In this document: positions 1 through 10,170 of the stretch, one piece after another
Position numbering within the stretch: the first letter of the stretch is position 1
Layout of the letters: each line of letters opens with the position of its first letter
Assembly (NCBI GenBank): GCA_963971225.1
Contig: OZ020269.1
Location: forward strand, 22,380,921 to 22,444,920
Length of the DNA stretch: 64,000 nt
Direction: 5' to 3'
Source: Melieria omissa
Taxonomy: Eukaryota; Arthropoda; Insecta; Diptera; Ulidiidae
Position numbers and translations under genes: made by a program
Notes under the pieces: model-generated
Databases searched by the model: none
The model's input: only the letters and a program-made list of their open reading frames with translations
Told to the model about the DNA's origin: nothing

Positions 1-161
1 GTATGTGTCTTGAAAGTTTGATATGAGAATCACAATGGTTTGTTATTCAAACTGATAGGCTGAGCCCATGAGAAAACGTTGTTCACTGAGAATGATTTGG
101 ATACCAAATTTTAAATTAGTTAAAAAAACATTGTCCAACAATTGTACATTAAAAGTTGAGG

Positions 162-551
162 TATCATAATATAATATTATTGCCGGCCTCGATAGTACAG
201 CGGGTAGCGCTCTGGCTTCTCATATTGGGCGCCCCAATTTCGATTCCTGGCTCGGGCTGGAAAAAACACTCATCTACTTCTATCGCTATCCACATGAAGT
301 AGATGAGAACTACAAGAATCGCACAAGTGCGCTCTTGGCAGGCAATGGAAAAACTTCCATGTGTGAAAGAAAAACTACCAATCGCCGTGCGGATTCGGCG
401 TTAAACTGCAGGTTCCCCATCCGCTTGAAATGCATACAAATTTCAAAAACGGGTGAAATATGTGGTATCACAATGGGCCTCATAATAGGTGTGTCTCCGA
501 GTGTGTCTCTTATAGAGGCAGCCACCATAACCTAACCTAATCTATCATAAT
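162..551 (+). mobile_element. tRNA-derived SINE, complete copy with target-site duplication
   Basis: The element runs from about 171-182 to 542. Its first 75 bases, starting GCCGGCCTCGATAG, look like a tRNA: an A-box-like TAGTACAGCGGGTAGCG near 193 and a B-box-like TTTCGATTCC near 238, the two internal RNA polymerase III promoter blocks. A tRNA-unrelated body follows (about 260-455), then a 3' tail with TGTGGTATCACAATGGGCC at 461-479 that ends in ACCATAACCTAACCTAATC. The 9-mer TATCATAAT occurs at 162-170 and again at 543-551, as a target-site duplication would. Two other copies of the head lie at 2345-2466 and 23230-23336, so this is a family. The tail matches the end of the LINE at 32770-32838, its probable source of reverse transcriptase. 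The family name is not known to me. Confidence 0.8.
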
Positions 552-2344
552 GTTATTTGAAATACGGTTAACAGAAAATAGGTTCTGGAGATGTCATCTA
601 TATGTAACTTGTTGTAAGGAAAAGGTACATCCTTCCGGATTTTCAGAGAAAATTTCAAAGCATTTAATTCACTGGAAGCGAAGTTATTATCTCTGAACAT
701 CGAATGAACATCGAACAAAGAACCAACTCTATGTTTTGTTTTAAGCTTGGAAAAAAATTTAACCCAAACATTTGAAATGATAAAAAAGTTTGTGGTGATG
801 TTTGGGCAGAGTTCAGGGATTTCAAAATGTTTGTGAGAACATAAATGATACGAACAAATATCCATGATCAAAGCAAATTCCATGAAAACTGTGCTTCAAT
901 TCATCAAAGATCAGTAAAAATCTTCACTAAAATTATTTAGATTGCGTAGATTAGCAAAATATTCGCATTTTATTGGAATATTTGGCTACCAAAAAGTGTG
1001 TGCACAGTTTTTTCTATAAAAGTAAAAGTTGACTGAGGCCATTTCACCGATAGACACTGACACTTTTACCTATTTATTTTTTTCTAAAAATTTCTTTTCA
1101 ACCTCTAAACACTTCCCGTGTTTGGTTGATTTATCACTGAGTGACTTTTCCTTTCAGAAAATTACCTATGCCGATGAAAGAAAAGCGTTTTGAGAACCGA
1201 CATCCTGATGAACGAGGCCAACGATCTAAAACACTCATTCGATATACTTTTTAACCATAAAATCGCTATGTTGAATCTGACGGGGTCTATTTTGAGTTAA
1301 ATAAATAGGATTTGCCAAAAATATATATTTATATATTAATTATATATATTTAGTAATTATGTTTAAAAAGTCCTTCTTGCTTTTGAATGCGCTTTGTCGA
1401 TTTTCATGTGATTCTCAAAAATAGTTTTAGAGAGGAATTGATGGGCAATCGTTCATAGATCATTTATTACTTATGATTTAATTGATGATGTGATTTGAGA
1501 TTTGTTGCTAAGATAATCTTAACAAAGCTTTACTAAGAGAGAACTTTAACTTTGAACGTAGAACCTTGTAATTGTCTTTGCCGGTAACAGGAATCAATAG
1601 AAATGCTTGCAAAACAGAAACAAAACAAATGTTTTATAGGCTCAGCTTTGTTTTCTGAATCTTTAATAAATCTGTGGTGTAAAATAATTGCAATTCATGA
1701 GAAGAATCAGTTTTATGGAGTGAACAAAAAATACTCCGATAAGCAATTTTAGATTCAGTGCAAAGATTGAAGGGTGAAACATGAACAGGGCCTCTGGATC
1801 TCTGAAGCAAGCAAGAAGGAAAGCTACAAAATACAACTTTAAGGAACAGAGAGAGAAGGCCAAGTCGATGTAGTCTGGTGTGTTTGACTAGTAATGAACT
1901 GATAGCAACAGTGACAATTGAAATTCTATGAAATTTGGTGGGCGTAACTGATTAGACAGTTCAGTGGTTGCGTTGACTGAACCATTTTAACATTTGACTA
2001 AGTTTAACCAAATAGATGTTTGTTAGTTTGTTTGCTGTAAAGGGGATAACAAAGAGGAAGTCTACAAGAAGCTTTGGAACAAGGATCAAATCTTTGAAAG
2101 TTGTTCTCTTAGGCTGATGAGATAATGCGTTGCCTGGACTACATTGATAAGGTGCACAGTAAAATTCGACTAAAAAGTTGTTTCGTGACTTGTAGTCAAA
2201 GATTCTTTATGGCTGCTAGAAATCTTAGTGGTAGGGATCAATTAAAATTGTTTAAAATTTGTTGTCTAAGACTGACGAAATTAACTACTTGTAAATATTT
2301 GTTGGGTGACTATGTTGGAAAATCTGATAAAAGTTCCTTGGCTC
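552..2344. other. Gene-free spacer, no feature recognised
   Basis: About 1.8 kb of AT-rich unique sequence. The short ORFs here (up to 112 codons on the minus strand at 545-883) show no recognisable domain, no signal peptide and no family resemblance. A palindromic AT tract sits near 1320-1350. Nothing else supportable was seen. Confidence 0.6.
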
Positions 2345-2466
2345 TAGGTTCCAGAGGCTCTAGGTTCGTTTTCCAGCTCGGGTTGGTGAAACAAGGTGAT
2401 GCTAAAACCTCCAAGTATGAAAGGATTCGGCGTACAACTACAGGTCCTGTCCCGCTGAAATTTGGT
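2345..2466 (+). mobile_element. SINE fragment, same family as 162-551
   Basis: The stretch ccagaggctctaggttcg (from about 2351) and the following ttttccagctcgggttggtg closely match the B-box region and the end of the tRNA-like head in the copy at 23230-23336. Then ggattcggcgt (near 2424) and the next 30 bases match the body of the complete copy around 391-430. The A-box end and the part between these two blocks are missing, so this is an old, internally deleted relic. The overlapping 117-codon ORF (2125-2478) is not a gene. Confidence 0.65.
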
Positions 2467-5400
2467 TTGTTAGACTGATTACCGCTGCAGTGGTGGCACT
2501 GTCTGAACCATGTTGACAGGATATTCGACTAAGCACCACGAAAAAATGGCCCAGCTGATGCAATTTAATTTGTTAGATTCGTGAAGTAACAAGGAGAAGC
2601 AGCAATTATTGAAAGATTGCAACTTATAAAAGATGAACTAAAGAAAAATGCAACTTAAAAATGAAACTAAAAAATTAGAAAAGTTGTTCGTAAGTTGTAA
2701 TACGGAAGACGAAAGAGGACAACAGAAAGTAGGACAGTGCATCCATGGTAAGAATAAAATCTTCACTTGATGCTTTGAACTGTTGAAGATGCAAGTAGAA
2801 TAAGAGCGACAATTTGCAAAGGTCAGAGTGAAATACGTCCACAAAGAGACATTTTTATTTATTTTAAAGTCAGTCTATGGAATATTTCAACTATCTGAAT
2901 TGTTACATTGTATTTATTAACTTTAGTTATATTAATAGTTTCATGGAAACATTTTAATAATAAAAATATGAAATGCCATCACTTTTATGAGGAAGTGGTA
3001 ATTTTAAACGCACACAGTTACATTCGACTGCAACTTTATTACCTTTTTCTGGCTGTCTAATATACGCAACGCGCTCGTTTTATAGGAAATCTGCTCAAAC
3101 TACTCGCACTGAAGCCATTGCGTGGTGCTGCCAACGGCAACAAAGGAAGCTCGAAATGAATACAGGCAGTCAGCGAAATGGACAGGCAAACGGACAGCTG
3201 GACAGCGAAACACACACATACACACGCACTGATACAAACACAAACAAGCGCACAAGCGCGCATTGTGGCGTCCAGTGCATGTGGTACAATAAAAAGGGCG
3301 CGAGTTGTTGTAATTCATGGCAATATTGCACAACGGGGAGCAATAAGTTACATGCAATTGCAAATATACAAGAAGTACAAGCATGAAAAAAGTGAAAGCA
3401 AGCAAAGTGAAATGAAAAAATAATATATGAAAGGAGGCAAACAGGAAAGCAACAACAAAAGCAAAAACGCTGAAATTGCGAAGAGGGTAAACAAAGTGAT
3501 GAGCAAAGAGTGCGGAAGCGGTGGTTCGAAGCGGCAGATGTATTACACATAAATATTGGGATTTGGGGAAATGGACAGCGGGCGGAATAAGAAGAAGATA
3601 CAGTGTATGCTTAGGGCGAACACGCCCCCCTTTTGTGGCGTTTGGAAGTGTAGAAGTGGAGTAGTGTTGATAATTGCAACAACAATGATTTAGCTGCAAA
3701 TAGCAATAACAATATATGTACAAAAGTATGATTAAATATATATACATACATTACATTTGTACATATATTCAATGAATATATATTCATTTATTTATATTTA
3801 AAGATACTCATACAAAGTACAACGTTGCATGTTTTTTTTTTATGTGCGATTATCTGTAGTTGTGGAGGATTTGATTTACTTATCATAAATAAACTGAATT
3901 TCTTTGGCACTCATACATATAGAAATACATATACATACTTTCAATATACAAAATAGTTGTTATTGTAGTTGTTATCTTTGGGTATTTATGGCAATTCGCA
4001 GCACACTCAGTTACTCGAACAACTCACGGCCTGAAAGTGGATATTTTATCTCCATTTCGACGCAAATTCGTTTGTATGAGTGTCGAGTATTCGTATGTGA
4101 TGTGTGTCTGGGTATGTATGCCATCTTACATGCTTTATATGTATGTATATGTGAAGCTGTGCGTATGTGCGCGCGTTATTGCACGGAAATGTAATTTATT
4201 GCAACTCCATGGCGACGTTTGTGTGTGTGTGTGCGAGTGTGAGTGTTCTGCGATGCTTCCACGTATCGGGATAAGTGTGTATGTGTGTGTGGCGGTTTTG
4301 CGGCAGACGAATGCAATGCATGTGCAAACAGCCGCCAGTGAATTAAATGCGCACTCGGTGAACGATAGTTGAGGCTGCAGTGGCTGGAGTACGAAAATGG
4401 CAGTGGCCAGTGTTGCCACATTGAGACATTTTCTTTTAGATTTATACAAATTTTGGCATCTTAGAAGGTATTTTTGGAGAAATAGGGGAATAAACATTAT
4501 CCTAAAACAACCTCTAAACAGGCCTTTGGGTCTTTAGTGATTTTGACGAAGTTCTGGATAACGTTGTAACAGTAGTCAAACTAATATCACAAACAATAAT
4601 GATGATGGATAATGTTGACAAATAATGTTAGTGATGATTTTTCTTCCTATTCACCCCACTTCAAAGTTGTAATGGGCCTGAACAAGGTCTCTAGTGTCTT
4701 GTGTCGGTAACCATAATCGATTGAAAATCTCCCAGGTTGGCTGAGAGTCCATCGGAGAAATGTCTCCGTATTTGAAAGTATTTTACTAGATTGTGTATAG
4801 AAGGCCTTTTGTGCATTCGTTACAACTATGTAAGAGGTGTTGTTGAAAAACGGACAGGTTGGTGTCTTTGATGAACTTATTTCACTGTTGTATGCATTGC
4901 GACATTTCGAAATACCTCAGTTGATACGAATTGGTACTGTTAGTAGTATTGTTGTTGTACTAGTACAGCTACTGGATATGAAAATCCCCTGCAAGCTGCT
5001 CATATCAATTAATTGAAATGGAAAGGATAGAAACTTATCCAAAGGTGTAGGATTCGATTGGGTAATGCTGAAGGGGTGAGAACCAATTCGAAAGAATTTA
5101 ATCGAAAATTTAGAAAAGTCAATCAGTCTACCAAGTCAGGTAGAAATCTAATCTACCATTTCGGGAAAGGAAACCCAGTGCACTTTGCAACAGAGATGAC
5201 CATTTCACAGGCATTCAGGTTTAATAACTCACTTGGTACTTCAGGCTCGTGAAACAATATGATATTAGAGAAAAAATTGGGGATATAAATAAAGCGATAA
5301 ATAATAAAACATTGAGGCTACTTGTTCCTTAGTTAACATTTTTTGGGAATCTTTTACGAATTTCAGTTGATCCCACAGGGAAAGAGAATGAACTTCATGG

Positions 5401-5698
5401 ATATTCGAAGAGCGCAAACTCATTCAGCGAAGGCAGAACATGGGCACACAAAGAAAATGCTTTGTGTAGTCTATCTCCTTCAGGCCGGAAGTGCAAGTTG
5501 GGTCCTGAATGATGTACTATGCCATGAGTTGGCACTATGGACATTGTCCTGTTGCTGGTTTAATCTTTGGGAGATTTTTTTACCCACTTTCAGAAGAAGA
5601 AATTCCTCTTTTTTCTGCCTTCCTGTTCGGATTTATCACAAAATTGGTATATAATTCTATAACTTTCCAGATTAGACCATCACTTTGTAAGTATTGAA
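2467..5698. other. Gene-free spacer with CA/GT-rich islands
   Basis: AT-rich unique sequence with clusters of CA/GT dinucleotides (about 3205-3260, 4150-4300) and an AT-rich palindromic stretch near 3740-3800. The longer ORFs (3100-3747 minus, 3904-4372 plus) are low-complexity translations of these tracts and show no domain. A run at 4665-4715 weakly resembles the SINE tail but was not called. Confidence 0.55.
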
Positions 5699-5806
5699 GG
5701 TAAATAAGTAAATAAGTTAGTACGTAAGTAAGTGAGTAAGTAAGTAAGTAAGTAAGTAAGTGAGTAAGTAGTAAGTAAGTAAGCAAGTAAGCAAGTAAGT
5801 AAGTAG

Positions 5807-5839
<33 letters not shown>

Positions 5840-5864
5840 TAAGAAAGTAAGCAAGCAAGTAAGC

Positions 5865-5919
<55 letters not shown>

Positions 5920-6006
5920 CAAGCAAGTAAGCAAGCAAGTAGGTAAGTAAGTAAGTAAATAATTAAGTTAGTAAGCAGGCAAGTAAGTGGTTAAGTAAGA
6001 AAGTGT
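5699..6006. repeat. GTAA tetranucleotide microsatellite
   Basis: About 300 bases of an imperfect (GTAA)n tract with scattered single-base variants (GCAA, GTGA, GTAG). Minus-strand ORFs of 70-90 codons rich in Leu-Leu-Thr-Tyr are just its translation. Purity is highest around 5870-5920, suggesting that slippage extends from the middle. Confidence 0.95.
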
Positions 6007-7199
6007 AATTAACGCAATAAATTAGTTAGTGACGAAGCTTTTTAGACCTTTTTTGAAAGCGAAACGATTGATCACATTATCACAACCCCGAAAATTTATA
6101 TGTATATTCATTACATTCTCTGGAATTCGTATAAATATTTGTTTGTTCGGCGTTAATTTAACTTATATTATTAAATTTTTATATATCAATTTATTTTTAT
6201 TTATTTATTTATTTATAACAATTTTTAATGACACTAAGATCCAAAAAAAATTTACCAAATTTGCGCCATAATTTTAGAATTTTTTTGGACTTACGAGAAA
6301 TTCACTTCAGTAATCTGGCAACATTGCCAGCTGCACAGCGCCTGTGTCGCAATAAGTCAATTTTGGGCGTCCCTCACCTCACTCAGTCAGCCCATTACAC
6401 CGCAAAAGTTGAAGCAAAGCAAAAAAAAAACTTGCAAATGTACTGCACGCACTTCTGTGTGTGTGTGTGTGTGTGTATACAGTACAGTGATGTGTGTGTT
6501 TATTGCTGCCACTCGGCGGGCTTTTATGTTTGAGCGTGTGTGTGTGTACGAGTTAATTGTTTGCCGTTGGTAAACAATTGTTTGGCGGTAAAAAGGGCGG
6601 CGGCAAGAAAATATACGCGCCGACAATAAATTTTTGGCTGACACACCGCACACTGCTCGCCTTTGCGAGTATGTGTGTGTGTGTGTATAAATGAAAGCAC
6701 CACATTTCGCAGCCATAGCGCGCAATAAACCCATCGAATTTATTATGTTTATGCAAATGTTTGCCAGCGCTGGCCATTCTCGATGTTCGATGGAATTTTG
6801 TTTTGAAATTGCAACTAAGATGATTTACATCTGCGCCCGCGAGTAGCTGCAACTCTGCCTCAGAGCAATTACATTCTAATCATTGAACGCATTTCGAGTT
6901 ATTGCTCAATTTGAATTTTTTTCAATATACCATACTTACCACGCCCACAATGCATTTATGAGATTTTTTTTAATGAAAAATTGTATTCCAAGCAATCGAA
7001 ATATGATAAAAGCACTTAAGATTAATGCTTGTTTTATATTTACAGAGTCGGATGAAAGCCCTTCTGGATCTCTTCGGCACTTTGATTTTTTAATGTTGGT
7101 TTCAAAGAAATGAACTTTAATTCAATTTAATAAAGTTTTTAAGAACGCTTTAGTGGAATTCACCACTTCAAAAACACAATAGTATTTTAGAATTTTTTA
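6007..7199. other. Gene-free spacer with short GT microsatellites
   Basis: Unique sequence with GT runs at about 6455-6478, 6535-6548 and 6670-6687. The ORFs here translate the GT tracts (Thr-His and Cys-Val runs) and are not supported as genes. Confidence 0.55.
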
Positions 7200-10170
7200 A
7201 GTGAAACCGCTTAGAAAATCTAAGGCTGTCCTGGTCTGAGCTCTTTGAAGATAAAGCCTTAGGGATCTTTAATTGGTTGCCATTTCCCATCTACTCAGAA
7301 GGAGAAAGTCTATCCAGCTGTCGACTATTCTTATTACAGTGGAATTGCTCAAACCATCTTAAGCTTTACCGGTCTAAGCTCCGAGTTCTTAACTTACGCG
7401 CTGAATGGCTTATAAAGTTTAAATATAAATGTACTAAAAGATCTGCAATTGGTTCCTATCTCCTCCTATCTTCGCTCTAAGCTAAGAACCTTTCTGGCTT
7501 CCATACTGAACGGCTTCTGAAGATAAGTCTTAGAAGATCTGCATTTCTATGTTTGCTTCCTTCTTCTGGATATATTCCCAATTCAGTTGGCGATCAAAAT
7601 GGAATTATTGAGACCATCTTAACCTTTACCCAAACCAAGAATTCCTCACTTTTCGGCGAATGACTTACAAAGTTTAACAGCCTATTTCCACTGGGCCTTA
7701 ACTGCAGTTTACGCTTAACTGCAGTTTGACATCGCATTTAAATGCTCAAATTCCCATACAATTGTTTTTGTATCAAAGTGCGTGAACTCACTTTCAAAAC
7801 TGAGTTAACTCAGTTTTGCCGTTTACAGACGTCTAACAGAAAATTTTATGTTAAAAGCGGGAGCAATATTCACAAATGTACAAATTTTGATAGCATGCTT
7901 TCAGGGGCTGCAAAAGCCGTACGAACACAAACGAGGGAAGGGATTTGAATTGCGTTCGGTGTGGTTAATTTTTTCCCAAAAGAACAACTTGTACCGGCAT
8001 TTTTAGCATAAATACAAATCGTCTGTCATAAACGAAGTGAATACTTCTATTATTTGTAAATAATAAATGCTGAAATAGCAAATAAAAAAAGTAAATTTTC
8101 CATGAACCCTCTTGACATTAAAAATTCAGACAGCTCTGATATCAAACAGCCGACAACTTTCAGAAATGAAATAAACATTGACAAATGATAAATAAATTGA
8201 TAAAAAAATAAATAAATTGATACATTTTCACAAATATGAAAACGCAGACATTCCTAGACTGTTGAGAAGGAAAGCGGAGTGGTTTTCATGTACTAGAGAG
8301 GCTACAAGAAACCACACATACGTATAGAAGGAGATGGCGGCGATGGGTATAGCTGGGGCTGCCCAGAAATAAATGCAGAATTTGATTTTTCGAAATGAAA
8401 ATGTCAACAAAAACAAGCTTTTGGAGTTAACTCAGTTTCGGTGGAAACGCTTGACAGTTGTCAAACTTAACAGAGCCCTTAAATGCATTTAAGCGCTCAG
8501 TGGAAATAGGCTATAAGTATAATTTTACAAAAAGATCTGCAATTAGTGGAATCTCCTTTCTGCGATCTAAACTAAGTAACTTTCTGGCTTCCATACTACA
8601 CGGCTTCTGAAGATTAGTCTTAAAAGATCTGCATTCATGTGTTTGCTTCCTTCTTCTGGATATATTTTCATTCCAGTTGTGACTAAAATGGAATTAGTGA
8701 GACACCATCTTAGCCGGTTAGATCGATTACTTAGCCAAGAATTTCACTTTTCTGGCGAATAACTTATAAAGTTAAACTCTAAAAGATCTACAATTGGTTG
8801 GATATTTTGTTGGTTTTTAGGTTTCTTTGGTCTAAGCTAAGAAGAACCTTTGTCTCTTCCATGCCGAACGGCATTTCAAGATTTGCCTTAGAAGATCTGT
8901 AATTGTATGTTTGCTTCCCTCATCTCAGTCAATTGGGAGTTTAACCAATTGCCGATCGTCCTTTACAAAGTAGAAGAACTATTGAGGCTTTACTGGTCCA
9001 AGCCAAGAATTCTTGGATTTCCTTTGGACTTTTGAAGATTAGCCTTAGAAGATTTAGAAGATTTCTTCCTTCTTTCGGATATACTCCCAATCCTATTGCC
9101 GATAATCGTTTTCACAGTAGAAGAACTACTAAGACCATTTAGGCTTTACTGGTCTAAGCCAAGAATTCTTCACTTTTCTTTTAGGCTTTTAAAGTTTACC
9201 CCTAAAAGATCCGACATTGATTGGATTTCTGATTGGTTAAATTTCTTAGGCTTCTTCGGTCAGACCTTTCTGGCTTCCATGCCGATCAGTTTTGGAAGAT
9301 TAGTCTTAGAAGATCTGCAATTGTATTTTTCCTTCCTTCTTTCAGATATACCCTAAATCCAATTGCCGACAACTGTGCCGTGGAACTACTGAGACCATCT
9401 TAGGTTTTTCTGGTCTAAGCCAAAAATTCTTAGTTTACCCCTAAAAGATCTGACATTGGTTGGATTTGTGGTTGGTTAGAGTTCTTAGGCTTCTTCGGTC
9501 TGACTTAAATAACCTTTCTGATTCGGAGCATTCTTTTTAAAGTGAAACTACTGAGACCATCTTAGGAATTTCTGATCATAGCTAAGAACCATTCTGACTT
9601 CCATGCCGACCGGCTTTCGAAGATAAGCCTTAGAAGATCTGCATTTGCATGTTTACTTACGACTTATAAAGTTAAACCCTGAAGAGATCTGTAATTGGTC
9701 CAATCTCTGATTGGTTTCAGATTTAAGGCTTCTTCGGTCTAAAAAAACCTAAAAACTTAAAATCTTAGAAGATTTATGTTTACATGCAGATGTATGATTA
9801 CTTCCTTCTTTTCAGTCAGTTGGGAGTATATCCAGTGCCGATCATCTCTTCAAAAGTAGAAGAACTACTGAGACATTTAGGCTTTACTGGTCTAAGCCAA
9901 GAATTTTTGGATTTCCTATAGAACCACTTACAAATTTAGGCTTCTTTGGTCTACCTGAAATAACCTTCCTGATTCCGAGTATCCTTTTCAAAGTGAAACT
10001 ACTGAGACCATCTTAGGAATATCTGATCTAAGCTTAGAACCTTTCTGGCTTCTATGCCAACCAGCTTTAGAAAATTAGCCTCTAAGTTTTCTATTCAGTT
10101 GCCGACCAACATTTCCACAGTGGAATTGCTGAGACCAATCCTAGTTTCCGGTCTGCGCAAAACATTGTCA
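7200..10170. repeat. Degenerate tandem satellite with two alternating monomer types
   Basis: Related monomers recur through about 3 kb. Type A carries ctgagaccatcttagg, ggtctaagccaagaattctt and aaaagatctgcaattggtt. Type B carries ggtctaagctaagaacc, ctggcttccatgccgaacgg and gaagatctgcatttgtatg. Core agatct positions give the order A 7439, B 7535, A 8533, B 8625, A 8784, B 8893, with A-to-B spacing of 92-109 and B-to-A spacing of about 160 once the 834-bp insertion at 7679 is removed. The composite period is about 255-270 bp. After 9 kb the order becomes irregular. Sequence divergence between monomers is high, so the array is old. No coding capacity is seen. Confidence 0.75.
7679..8512. mobile_element. 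834-bp inverted-repeat (foldback/MITE-like) element inserted in the satellite
   Basis: The left end reads AGCCTATTTCCACTG and the right end is its reverse complement (8498-8512). Inside, the palindrome AACTGAGTTAACTCAGTT near 7799 recurs in opposite orientation near 8425, so subterminal inverted repeats reach about 130 bp in from each end. Removing 7679-8512 restores the normal monomer spacing of the surrounding satellite, which fixes the boundaries. No transposase-like ORF is present. A clean target-site duplication was not identified, so the superfamily is unknown. Confidence 0.7.

Noticed and set aside
3100..3747. 215-codon minus-strand ORF
   Set aside because: Low-complexity Cys/Leu/Phe-rich translation of CA/GT and A-rich DNA with overlapping ORFs in other frames.
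4665..4715. Possible degenerate SINE/LINE tail (aatgggcctg ... gtaaccataat)
   Set aside because: Similarity to 470-530 is suggestive but has gaps and no adjoining head or body, so it could be chance.
5580..5938. Leu/Thr/Tyr-rich ORFs of 73-92 codons on the minus strand
   Set aside because: Direct translation of the GTAA microsatellite.
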